The notes beneath the pieces are model-generated. The model saw nothing but the letters and a program-made list of their open reading frames with translations, was not told the origin of the DNA and searched no databases. Positions 17,716-25,906 of a DNA stretch of 64,000 nucleotides are shown one piece after another. Both the position numbers and the translations under genes were made by a program. The stretch spans positions 1 to 64,000 of the forward strand of contig JACCXN010000020.1 of the NCBI GenBank assembly GCA_013696965.1, given 5' to 3'. Positions within the stretch are counted from its first letter, which is position 1. Each line of letters starts with the position of its first letter. Source of the stretch: Bacteroidota bacterium (GTDB lineage Bacteria; Bacteroidota; Bacteroidia; JACCXN01).

Positions 17716-18549
17716 TTATGTTAAAAATAAATTATTTGAAATAACTGGAATAATATTTTTTTCTTTGGCTTTGTCAAATAAGAGTTCAATTGCTTTTTTC
17801 CCTTCAATTCCTAAATTTAAAGAAAATTTATTTACATACAGATTAATATGGTCATAAATTACTTTTTCGTTTATTTCCTGCGCATTAAATTTAATGAAAT
17901 CATACCCGGATAAAGGATTTGCCATTGCATAGGAAACACTTTGTTTTAAAACCTTGTTTATTTTATGTTTAATTTCATGTGGCAGACTTCTTTTTACTGC
18001 TATTCCCCCAAGTGGAATTGGCGCGCCTGATAAAGACTCCCAATACTCTCCCAAATCAATTACCTTATGTAATCCTTTTTGAAGATAGGTAAACCTACTC
18101 TCATGAATAATTAATCCTGCATCCACGCTGCCATTTATAACAGCATCTTCAATTTCAGAAAAAAGCATTTCAATTTTATTTTCCGCATCTTCCAGTGCAA
18201 GGTTAAGCAAAAAATTAGCTGTGGTTAATTTTCCGGGAATGGCTATTTTTTTATTTTTAAAAAAAGAAAGTTCTTTACCCGGCTCTTTTGAAATAAGTAT
18301 AGGACCGCAATTATTTCCCAAAGCACTTCCTGAATCAAGCAATTCATATTTTTCAGTTAAAAATGCAAAGGCATGAAAACTGAGTTTAATAATATCTGTA
18401 TCCCCATTAAATGCTTTCTTATTCAGCTTTTCCACATCGGCCATTTCCAGGTCGAAACTTAATCCATGGGTATCTATCTTTTGATGCAGCATAGCGTCAA
18501 AAATAAATGTATCATTTGGGCAGGGAGAACAAGCAAGGCTTAATTTCAT
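17716..18549 (-). CDS. mqnD: 1,4-dihydroxy-6-naphthoate synthase (futalosine menaquinone pathway)
   Basis: A 277-residue enzyme with the periplasmic-binding-like fold of the MqnA/MqnD family. Family marks are CSPCPNDTFIFDAML at the start, DIIKLSFHAFAFL, GSALGNNCGPILI and GLIIHESRFTY. It converts cyclic dehypoxanthine futalosine to 1,4-dihydroxy-6-naphthoate, so menaquinone is probably made by the futalosine rather than the classical Men route. No other mqn gene lies in the window. It is the first gene of a pair with hldD. Confidence 0.92.
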   Translation of the reverse strand: MKLSLACSPCPNDTFIFDAMLHQKIDTHGLSFDLEMADVEKLNKKAFNGDTDIIKLSFHAFAFLTEKYELLDSGSALGNNCGPILISKEPGKELSFFKNKKIAIPGKLTTANFLLNLALEDAENKIEMLFSEIEDAVINGSVDAGLIIHESRFTYLQKGLHKVIDLGEYWESLSGAPIPLGGIAVKRSLPHEIKHKINKVLKQSVSYAMANPLSGYDFIKFNAQEINEKVIYDHINLYVNKFSLNLGIEGKKAIELLFDKAKEKNIIPVISNNLFLT

Positions 18550-18887
18550 TTTTTTTTAAGGACTTTAAAATTTTATCACTTTCATCAGGCAAAAATAAGA
18601 ATAACAAACTGCTATTTTCTTTTCTATTTTGTGTTGTTCACCTAAATTAAGAAAAAAATGAATTCTTATTAATCCATCAAATTAAAATAAATTTCATGGA
18701 AAACAATTTTCCAAAGCTTTAATGACTATTGAAAAAACTCCTAAAAAATTGATAAGGCATCAGTCCATCGTACCTCTTTTAACTTTTCGCATTTTTGCAA
18801 ACTTCCTGATTTTAAATCACATAGTCAAACATAGATGAAGTGAATTATTTTTATCCTTATATTTATATCTTAACCTAATTATGAAAC
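18550..18887. other. Divergent intergenic region, no gene seen
   Basis: 338 AT-rich bases between the divergent mqnD and T9SS cargo genes. The only structure I see is a hairpin TGGAAAA-CAA-TTTTCCA (18697-18713) with no U-run. Promoters for both genes must lie here, but no motif is good enough to place. Confidence 0.5.
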
Positions 18888-20828
18888 ATGAAAAAAACAT
18901 ACTTATTACTCGTATTTGGAATAATCAGTATTTCAACTTACGCCCAGCGTGTTACAAACTATCACTTGTTTACCAAGAACCTTCTACCAGAACTGGCTGA
19001 ATTAGAAGAAAAACCAGTAAAACTGACAGAAACGATAAATGCATCAAGGGCAATGTTTGACACCATTTATTACGATGATTTCAGGAATGGGCTGGCAGGA
19101 ACCAATGGGGCGTGGACAGCAAATGCTGTAGCTGCCTTTTGCAATTGGAAACATACCACATTGCCTCCTCGAGGTCAATATTCAACAACTATTGGAACCT
19201 TGAATTCTACTTCAAAAGACAATGGTTATATGATATTGGATGGAGATTCTGCCAATACTCCTCAATCTTGGTTTGGATCGGGTCAACTTCCTGGCTCAAT
19301 GGGGACAAATTCAAACGTTGTTAATGCATACCTTGAAAGCCCCATAATTAATTTTTCTGATTATCCTGGTGTAATTCTAACTTTTCAGCATGCTTTCAGA
19401 TATTGCTGTTCAAATGCAAATATAGTTTTGGAGCTAGAGGTAAGCAATGATGGAGGAAGTACATGGACTACTTTTAATTTAAGGGATCAAATTAATGCTA
19501 ATACTCCTACAACAAATGCTTTAACAAAATCAATTAACATTTCTGCTGTTGCAGGAAATCAAGCCAACGTTAAACTAAGATTTCATAAAACTGGAGCAAG
19601 CCATTATTATTGGATGATTGATGATGTTTTACTTACGGAGGCACCGGAAAATGATATGGTACTTGAACGTCCTTATATCGATTTGGCAGGAAGGTCAGGA
19701 TATTATCATCAAACCCCAATTGGCAATGTTAGCCCTGCTTCATTTTACGGGGCAGTTTTTAATAATGGCAACGCGGTTCAAAATGATGTGAAACTGAATG
19801 TTGAAATAAGTGATTCAACAGGCGGAATTGAATACAACAAAACCAATATAGGGAAAATATTGAATACCCTGCAAAGAGATACTTTGGAAATTATAAGTCC
19901 AGACACATTCACACCTTTAAAAACCGGTGCGTATACAGCTGTTTTCAATACCCTTCAGACTGAAATTGATGAAGTTCCCTCAAATAATGTTAGAACATTA
20001 AATTTCGCAATTAGCGATACTGTATTTGCAAGAGACAACGGACTTGGTAATTCACAAGTGGGGCCAAGTAGTTATGTGGGGGGAAATGTAGATGCAGCAA
20101 TGATTGGTGTTCTTTATGAAATAACTTCTTTAGCAGAGTTAACCTCCATGAGTGTGTTTATTCATGCTAATACAGCTAATGAAACAGCTATTATCGGCAG
20201 GGTGTTCAGTTACGATCATATTGCAGATACTGTAAAAAATCAGCTTATGGAAACTGAAATCTATGATGTCCTTGATACTACCAGTAAAGGCAAATGGGTT
20301 AGTCTTGAATTTAAAGACAAAAATGGCATTGTGGACATGATTGACTCAGGGAAAACAGTTTTAGTTGCTATTCAGGTTTATGGGATAGATGTTGCAACAA
20401 GTAAATATGTTTTTACCAGGAATGATATTACAACCTACCATAACGGCTGGTTGGTTTCCCGCACCTTCTTTGCCAATTCCTGGGGATGGAATAGCAGTAC
20501 TCCCTGGATAAGACTTAATGTTGCATTTAGTGATGTAGGAATTAATGAAACTTCAAAAACAGATTCTGGAATTAAACTTTTTCAGAACCAACCAAACCCC
20601 GCACAGGATCACACAGCAATTTCTTATGTAATAAAGGATTTTGCAAATGTGAAACTTAAAGTATATAACATGACAGGTAGAGAAGTATTAAATGTAAATG
20701 ATGGACCCAAATCACCTGGAAGCCATACTATCAATTTAAATACTGCTTCTCTTTCCGGTGGAGTTTATTATTATACTTTAACCGCAGGAGACAAGAATAC
20801 CACAAAAAAAATGATTGTTATCAAATAA
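18888..20828 (+). CDS. T9SS type A-sorted secreted protein with an N-terminal jelly-roll domain
   Basis: A 646-residue protein with a signal peptide ending TYAQ (residues 1-20). Residues about 60-260 contain FRNGLAGTNGAWTAN, VVNAYLESPIINFSDYPG, LELEVSNDGGSTWTTF and YYWMIDDVLL, the pattern of choice-of-anchor/MAM-like beta-sandwich domains. The middle is beta-rich with no known catalytic motif. The last 80 residues are a type A T9SS sorting domain (NQPNPAQDHTAISYVI, LSGGVYYYTL). It is exported to the surface or medium; its function is unknown. It ends at a strong bidirectional terminator. Confidence 0.85.
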   Translation: MKKTYLLLVFGIISISTYAQRVTNYHLFTKNLLPELAELEEKPVKLTETINASRAMFDTIYYDDFRNGLAGTNGAWTANAVAAFCNWKHTTLPPRGQYSTTIGTLNSTSKDNGYMILDGDSANTPQSWFGSGQLPGSMGTNSNVVNAYLESPIINFSDYPGVILTFQHAFRYCCSNANIVLELEVSNDGGSTWTTFNLRDQINANTPTTNALTKSINISAVAGNQANVKLRFHKTGASHYYWMIDDVLLTEAPENDMVLERPYIDLAGRSGYYHQTPIGNVSPASFYGAVFNNGNAVQNDVKLNVEISDSTGGIEYNKTNIGKILNTLQRDTLEIISPDTFTPLKTGAYTAVFNTLQTEIDEVPSNNVRTLNFAISDTVFARDNGLGNSQVGPSSYVGGNVDAAMIGVLYEITSLAELTSMSVFIHANTANETAIIGRVFSYDHIADTVKNQLMETEIYDVLDTTSKGKWVSLEFKDKNGIVDMIDSGKTVLVAIQVYGIDVATSKYVFTRNDITTYHNGWLVSRTFFANSWGWNSSTPWIRLNVAFSDVGINETSKTDSGIKLFQNQPNPAQDHTAISYVIKDFANVKLKVYNMTGREVLNVNDGPKSPGSHTINLNTASLSGGVYYYTLTAGDKNTTKKMIVIK

Positions 20829-20844
20829 AAAACCAGGTAACTAA

Positions 20845-20890
20845 TTAAGCAAAAAAAAACCGGAAAATTTTCCGGTTTTTTTTTGCTTAA
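20845..20890. terminator. Perfect 46-base palindromic bidirectional terminator
   Basis: The two 23-base arms are exact reverse complements: CCGGAAAA/TTTTCCGG at the centre, flanked by nine A and nine T, then TTAAGC/GCTTAA outside. It serves the convergent T9SS cargo and the ABC ATPase gene. Confidence 0.92.
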
Positions 20891-20900
20891 ATGATATAAA

Positions 20901-21659
20901 TTAAATTCTTCCGCCTTCTTTAAGTTTTTTCATGAACTTGGAAGCATAAACAAAATCATTTATTTCCAAATTATCCGTGTGCAGAATATCTTCTTTATTT
21001 CCTTTCCACCAAATTTCTCCTTTATACAGGAAATTTATGTAATCCCCAATTTCAATAACTGAATTCATATCATGGGTAATTACAATGGTGGTCATGTTGT
21101 ATTCCTGGGTGAGTTCTGCTATTAAATTATCTATAATAATTGCAGTAGTTGGGTCGAGGCCGGAATTAGGTTCATCGCAGAAAAGGTATTTTGGATTCAT
21201 TGAAATTGCCCTGGCAATAGCAACTCTTTTTTGCATCCCACCGCTTAATTCAGCGGGAAACAATTTCTTTGAATTTATCAGATTTACTCTTTCCAGGCAA
21301 AAATCCGCCCTGTCCTGCTGTTCGGCAATAGTCATAGTGGTGAACATTGAAAGGGGAAATTTTACATTCTCCTCAACAGTCATATAATCAAAAAGAGCCC
21401 CGCCCTGAAAGAGCATTCCCAGTTCTTTCCTTATTTCTTTTTTTTCATTTAAAGGCATGTTCAGAAAATCGCTGCCCTCAAAAAGCACATTCCCTTGATC
21501 AACATCATGCAATCCTACCAGGCATTTCAACAAAACTGTTTTGCCTGATCCGCTCTGACCAATAATTACATTAACATTTCCTTTTATAAATTGAATATTG
21601 ATATTCTTAAGCACTGGAGTGCCATTGAACGATTTTATTAGATTTTTAACCTCTATCAT
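20901..21659 (-). CDS. ABC transporter ATP-binding protein, MlaF-like
   Basis: A 252-residue ATPase with Walker A GQSGSGKT (34-41), signature LSGGMQ (138-143), Walker B YLFCDEP (158-164), and the MlaF-type GLDP following. With the permease gene just upstream (4-bp overlap) it forms the cytoplasmic half of an Mla/Mce-type phospholipid transporter that keeps outer-membrane lipid asymmetry; that role is taken from the family. No MlaD-type Mce protein is encoded nearby, so the partner must be elsewhere. Confidence 0.88.
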   Translation of the reverse strand: MIEVKNLIKSFNGTPVLKNINIQFIKGNVNVIIGQSGSGKTVLLKCLVGLHDVDQGNVLFEGSDFLNMPLNEKKEIRKELGMLFQGGALFDYMTVEENVKFPLSMFTTMTIAEQQDRADFCLERVNLINSKKLFPAELSGGMQKRVAIARAISMNPKYLFCDEPNSGLDPTTAIIIDNLIAELTQEYNMTTIVITHDMNSVIEIGDYINFLYKGEIWWKGNKEDILHTDNLEINDFVYASKFMKKLKEGGRI

Positions 21660-22396
21660 ACAAGCAAAATTTGTGTAATGAGGAAGTTGAACAGCAATAT
21701 AACAATGCTGCTGTAAACTACGGCTTTTGTACTGGAAACACCCACTTCCAAAGCTCCACCTCTTGTGAAATAACCATGGTAAGCAGAAACAGAAGTAATG
21801 ATAAATGCAAATACAACAGTTTTTATTAAAGCATAATTAATGTGATAAGGCTTAAACTGGTACTGGATTCCATAAATATATTCATAGGAGCTAACTACTC
21901 CGGTAAGTACACCAAAAACCCATCCTCCAAAAATACCAAGGAACATACTCAATATTATAAGAAATGGATTAATAAAAACAGCGGCTAAAATTTTAGGCAG
22001 TATTAAATAACCAGAGGAATTAATACCCATAATTTCAAGGGCGTCAATTTGCTCTGTAACTCTCATTGTTCCTATTTCAGAGGCGATATTAGAGCCAACC
22101 TTTCCTGCTAATATCAAACTTACTATTGTAGGGGAAAACTCAAGGATTATGGAATCCCTGGCGGCAAAACCCACTGCATATAAAGGAATCCAGGGATTAT
22201 CGAAACCAACCGCAGACTGAATTGTAATTACTGCGCCCATAAAAATGGAAATAATGGCCACAATACTAAAAGATCCAATTCCCAGGGAATCAATTTCTTT
22301 AAGGGTTTGCCACCAATAAACCTTAAAATTTTCAGGTTTACTGAAAGCTCTCCAAATTAAATGATAATACCTGCCTACGTGAAAAAATAGCTTCAT
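21656..22396 (-). CDS. MlaE-type ABC transporter permease
   Basis: A 246-residue inner-membrane protein of the MlaE family. Its hallmarks are GAVITIQSAVGFD near the first membrane helix, then ILEFSPTIVSLILAGKVGSNIASEIGTMRVTEQIDALEIMG-type sequence in the family's conserved order, and five or so hydrophobic helices. It overlaps the downstream ATPase gene by four bases, so the two are translationally coupled. It would move phospholipids between the membranes together with the ATPase and an Mce protein. Confidence 0.88.
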   Translation of the reverse strand: MKLFFHVGRYYHLIWRAFSKPENFKVYWWQTLKEIDSLGIGSFSIVAIISIFMGAVITIQSAVGFDNPWIPLYAVGFAARDSIILEFSPTIVSLILAGKVGSNIASEIGTMRVTEQIDALEIMGINSSGYLILPKILAAVFINPFLIILSMFLGIFGGWVFGVLTGVVSSYEYIYGIQYQFKPYHINYALIKTVVFAFIITSVSAYHGYFTRGGALEVGVSSTKAVVYSSIVILLFNFLITQILLV

Positions 22397-22553
22397 TTAA
22401 AAAATATTCAACAATTGCTCAAATATCTTAATTCATTGGGGATTAAAAAAATTTAAAAATATCTATTCTAACAATACGTTGTGTTAAAATAAAAATAACG
22501 ATTAACTTTTTTACTAATTATGCCCTTGTTACTTTTACCTTTTTCAATAAAAC

Positions 22554-22709
22554 ATGATTTTACAAAAGATATATAAACGCTGTTTTTTACTTGTTCTTGC
22601 AGCTTTAATAACCTTATCTTCGGGTTGTTCTTTGTTAAGGAAAAAGAATCGTTGCAATGATTGTCCAAAATGGAGCAATTTGTTAAGCAACAATAAGAAT
22701 TGTATATAA
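22554..22709 (+). CDS. Small cysteine-rich lipoprotein upstream of feoA (51 residues)
   Basis: ATG at 22554 opens a 51-codon frame ending in TAA at 22707-22709. It encodes a basic start (MILQKIYKRC), a hydrophobic stretch (FLLVLAALITL) and a lipobox-like SSGC with Cys25, leaving a mature lipopeptide of 27 residues with a CNDCPKW segment (Cys34, Cys37) and a terminal Cys50. It lies 42 bases before the feoA ATG on the same strand. It is too short for common ORF cut-offs. I do not recognise a named family. A periplasmic or outer-membrane lipid-anchored peptide tied to ferrous iron uptake is a guess from position and the CxxC motif. Confidence 0.6.
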   Translation: MILQKIYKRCFLLVLAALITLSSGCSLLRKKNRCNDCPKWSNLLSNNKNCI

Positions 22710-22717
22710 TAATTGCT

Positions 22718-22725
22718 TACTTTTG
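22718..22725 (+). promoter_or_regulatory. Possible -7 element for feoA
   Basis: TACTTTTG matches TAnnTTTG and lies 26 bases before the feoA ATG at 22752. The nearest TTG (22700-22702) is only 15 bases upstream, a little short, so this is tentative. Confidence 0.35.
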
Positions 22726-22751
22726 CCTTATTAAGAATTAATCTAAATAAA

Positions 22752-22994
22752 ATGAACAATTGGCGTAAGCTTTCTGATCTCAAAATAGGTGAATCTGCTG
22801 TTATTGAAGAATTTTCCGATGATTTTCTTTCTCTTAAATTTTTGGAAATGGGTTGCCTTCCTGGTGAATCAATCACACTGGAAAGAATTGCACCCATGGG
22901 AGACCCGATAATTGTAAATGTATCCGGTTACTTAATGACTATGAGAAAATCAGAAGCCAAAACTATACTGGTTTCCTATTTAGGATCAGCATAA
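22752..22994 (+). CDS. feoA: Ferrous iron transport protein A
   Basis: An 80-residue SH3-like FeoA domain: KLSDLKIGESAVIEEF, LKFLEMGCLPGESITLERIAPMGDP and the closing VSGYLMTMRKSEAKTI. I use ATG 22752 because the longer frame from TTG 22713 adds thirteen residues that do not fit the family, and a promoter-like motif overlaps them. FeoA binds the cytoplasmic part of FeoB and modulates Fe(II) uptake. feoB begins 15 bases downstream. Confidence 0.92.
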   Translation: MNNWRKLSDLKIGESAVIEEFSDDFLSLKFLEMGCLPGESITLERIAPMGDPIIVNVSGYLMTMRKSEAKTILVSYLGSA

Positions 22995-23009
22995 ATAATG
23001 TTATAAAAT

Positions 23010-25169
23010 TTGCCCGTGCCAATTGCTGCTGATAAAAATACACTTGCCCTAAAACATAATGCAATTTCATCCAAACCAGTTAAAATTGCACTTGCTGGCA
23101 ATCCAAACAGTGGAAAAACAACCCTGTTTAATTCCTTAACAGGATTAAATCAAAAAATTGGAAATTTCCCGGGAGTAACCGTGGATAAAAAAACGGGTAA
23201 ATGCATTTTGCCCAATGGAAGGGAAGCGATATTAACAGATCTTCCTGGCACTTATAGCCTGTATCCAAAATCAATTGATGAATCCGTTACGCATAAAGTG
23301 TTGTGCAATCCTGCCGATAGTGACTTTCCTGACATAATAGTGGTTGTTGCAGACGGGTCTAACTTAAAAAGAAACTTACTTCTAGCTACCCAAATTATTG
23401 ATCTTAAGATTCCATGCATACTGGTTCTTAATATGATGGATTTGGTTTTAAAACAAAAGAAACAGATAAATATTGAATGTTTATCTCAAAAGCTGGGAAT
23501 CAAGGTAATTTCAATGAATGCCAGGGAAAGTAAAGGGATTCTTGATTTAAAAACAGCAGTTCAAGAACCATTGGAAAAACCTGCATTTTCAATTTATGAT
23601 ATTCAGTTATCCTCTCCCGATTTTTCATCTGATATTAACGCCTTATTTAAAAACTCAACTAATTCAGCATACAGCAATTACCAGTTGGCCTGTAATTTTA
23701 AATTAAGTGAGGAAAAAGAACATGAATCGGATATAAAAACAATTGCTGAAATTATTCACAAACACAGTTTCAATGAAAAGCAGCACCAGAATGATGAGAC
23801 TTTAATACGATACAAGTTTATTTCTGACCTTCTGTTCAACTGTAGTTCATCAGAACATTTGGTTGAACAAAACAATTTTACCTCAAAAGCAGATAAAATA
23901 CTTACGCATAAAATAGGGGGGTTTTTAATCTTTGTGGGTATAATGTTCCTGATTTTTCAGACAATTTTCAATCTTTCGGTTTATCCTATGCAATTTATTG
24001 AGTGGAGCTTTATTCAGTTGTCCATTTCTGTATCTTCCTTAATGCCTCCAGGGATTTTAAACAGCTTGATTGTAGATGGCGTAATTGCAGGACTAAGTGG
24101 AATAATGATCTTCATACCTCAAATTGCATTTCTTTTTGCATTTATAGGAATAATGGAGGACACGGGTTATATGGCAAGAGTGAGTTTTATTATGGACAGG
24201 CTCATGCGAAAATTTGGTTTAAATGGAAAATCTGTTATTCCCCTTCTAAGTGGAACTGCCTGTGCCATTCCTGCTATTATGGCAACCCGAACAATAGGAA
24301 ACTGGAAAGAAAGAATGATTACAATTATGGTTGTCCCTCTTATTAGCTGTTCGGCCAGGATTCCCGTTTATACCCTTTTGATTTCCCTTGTAATTCCTTC
24401 AAGTAAATTGTTAGGGATTTTCAACCTTCAAGGGATTGCACTATTAATTTTATATTTAATTGGATTTGCAGGGGCAATAGCAGCAGCATTTGTGTTTAAA
24501 CTAATTCTTAAATCAAAAGAACGCAGTATTTTTATTATGGAAATGCCTGTTTATCGTGCTCCACGATGGTCATCCATAGGATTAACTATTTTTGAAAAAA
24601 CAAAAACATTCGTATTTGAAGCAGGAAAAGTAATTATTGCAATTTCCATTATTCTTTGGGGGTTATCTTCTTATGGCCCCTCTGATGATTTTGCAAAAAT
24701 TGAACAGAAATACAAGAAAAATCCCAACGCAACTGAAGTTGAAGAAAAAATGGCATCCGATAAACTTGAGGCTTCGTATGCAGGAAGATTTGGAAAAGCA
24801 ATTGAACCGGCAATCAAACCCTTGGGTTTTGATTGGAAAATAGGCATTGCCCTTATTACCTCTTTTGCAGCCAGGGAAGTATTTGTAGGAACGATGGCAA
24901 CAATTTACAGTGTTGGTGATCCTGACAATACTTCCTCAATCCGTAAAAAAATGTCAGCTGACACGAATACAATTACAGGTAAAAAGACCTATAGCCGAGC
25001 AACAGGTATTTCTTTAATGGTGTTTTTTGCCTTTGCATTGCAATGCATGAGTACTTTGGCTGTAACCCTAAGAGAAACAAAACATTGGAAATGGCCCCTA
25101 TATCAGTTTCTTTTTATGGGAGCAATGGCCTATGTGGCAAGTTTTATCGTTTTTAATTTATTTAAATAA
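23010..25169 (+). CDS. feoB: Ferrous iron transport protein B (GTPase-permease)
   Basis: A 719-residue inner-membrane Fe(II) transporter. The N-terminal G domain shows G1 GNPNSGKT (30-37), FPGVTVDKKTG, DLPGTYSLYP and NMMD (G4). The membrane part has the two Gate regions (LSGTACAIPAIMATR and PLISCSARIPVYTLL) and about eight to ten helices. No ATG lies in frame before the G1 motif; the upstream ATG at 22998 runs into TAA after one codon. Translation must therefore start at TTG 23010 or GTG 23016. It is coupled to feoA (15-base gap) and followed 8 bases later by the SprT-like gene. Confidence 0.95.
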   Translation: MPVPIAADKNTLALKHNAISSKPVKIALAGNPNSGKTTLFNSLTGLNQKIGNFPGVTVDKKTGKCILPNGREAILTDLPGTYSLYPKSIDESVTHKVLCNPADSDFPDIIVVVADGSNLKRNLLLATQIIDLKIPCILVLNMMDLVLKQKKQINIECLSQKLGIKVISMNARESKGILDLKTAVQEPLEKPAFSIYDIQLSSPDFSSDINALFKNSTNSAYSNYQLACNFKLSEEKEHESDIKTIAEIIHKHSFNEKQHQNDETLIRYKFISDLLFNCSSSEHLVEQNNFTSKADKILTHKIGGFLIFVGIMFLIFQTIFNLSVYPMQFIEWSFIQLSISVSSLMPPGILNSLIVDGVIAGLSGIMIFIPQIAFLFAFIGIMEDTGYMARVSFIMDRLMRKFGLNGKSVIPLLSGTACAIPAIMATRTIGNWKERMITIMVVPLISCSARIPVYTLLISLVIPSSKLLGIFNLQGIALLILYLIGFAGAIAAAFVFKLILKSKERSIFIMEMPVYRAPRWSSIGLTIFEKTKTFVFEAGKVIIAISIILWGLSSYGPSDDFAKIEQKYKKNPNATEVEEKMASDKLEASYAGRFGKAIEPAIKPLGFDWKIGIALITSFAAREVFVGTMATIYSVGDPDNTSSIRKKMSADTNTITGKKTYSRATGISLMVFFAFALQCMSTLAVTLRETKHWKWPLYQFLFMGAMAYVASFIVFNLFK

Positions 25170-25177
25170 ATTAGTAA

Positions 25178-25831
25178 ATGCAGGTATTAATGGATTTTGG
25201 TGATTATTCTGATTTGGAGCTGCACTACAGGCAACTTCTCTTACCTTATGTTCCCCAGGAAACTATTTTTTATTTATGCAGATATTTTTCACAAAAGCCT
25301 GTTGAAGTACAGATTACCAGGAGCAGAAAAACCAAGTTTGGCGATTTCAGGCCTTCTTTAAATGAAAAATTGAATAAAATAACCATTAATAAAGATTTAA
25401 ATCCTTATTCATTTATTATTACCCTTATCCATGAGGCTGCTCACCTTGAATGTTGGTTAAAACATAAAAACAAAATTAAGCCCCATGGAAAAGAATGGAA
25501 AATGAACTTCAAAACACTCATGGAACCCTATATTAAACTTGAAATTTTTCCTGTTGATGTTGTTTCTGCCCTTAATAATTACCTTGTTAATCCTGCTGCT
25601 TCGAGTTGTTCTGATATGGCCCTGATGAAAGCATTAAAAGCGTTTAACCCGGTTAGGGATGATGTTTTTTTTCTTGAAGATATTCCCGAAAACACAATCT
25701 TTATGCTTAACAACAACCGTATTTTTCAAAAAGGTGTTAAAAGAAGAAAACTATTTAAGTGTAAGGACTTGAAAAATAAAAGATTTTATCTTATCAATCC
25801 TTTATGTGAGGTAAAACCAATAAATAATTAA
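25178..25831 (+). CDS. SprT-like zinc metalloprotease-domain protein
   Basis: A 217-residue protein with an HEAAH zinc motif (85-89) and a third ligand His103 in HGKEWKMNF, the arrangement of SprT/Spartan-like domains. The C-terminus ends with a beta-rich segment (IFQKGVKRRKLFKCKDLKNKRFYLI) where SprT proteins carry a zinc ribbon; here only one cysteine is present, so the ribbon looks degenerate. The biological role in bacteria is not established. It follows feoB by 8 bases and is likely in the same transcript, but no link to iron is known. Confidence 0.82.
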   Translation: MQVLMDFGDYSDLELHYRQLLLPYVPQETIFYLCRYFSQKPVEVQITRSRKTKFGDFRPSLNEKLNKITINKDLNPYSFIITLIHEAAHLECWLKHKNKIKPHGKEWKMNFKTLMEPYIKLEIFPVDVVSALNNYLVNPAASSCSDMALMKALKAFNPVRDDVFFLEDIPENTIFMLNNNRIFQKGVKRRKLFKCKDLKNKRFYLINPLCEVKPINN

Positions 25832-25836
25832 TAGCG

Positions 25837-25862
25837 AAACAGGCTGTTATTAACCCTGTTTT
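25837..25862 (+). terminator. Weak hairpin after the feoAB-sprT unit
   Basis: AAACAGG (25837-25843) pairs with CCTGTTT (25855-25861) across an 11-base loop, followed by an interrupted T-rich stretch. It may be a weak terminator. A TATTTTTG just after it (25865-25872) could be the -7 element of the aminotransferase gene. Confidence 0.3.
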
Positions 25863-25906
25863 ACTATTTTTGCTTAAAATAAAAAACAAGCTAATTTACT
25901 GAAACA

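Noticed and set aside
22713-22751. Longer feoA start at TTG 22713
   Set aside because: The extra 13 residues do not fit FeoA and overlap a promoter-like TACTTTTG.
22544-22897. 117-codon minus-strand frame opposite feoA
   Set aside because: It is antisense to the better-supported lipoprotein and feoA genes and shows no domain or signal.
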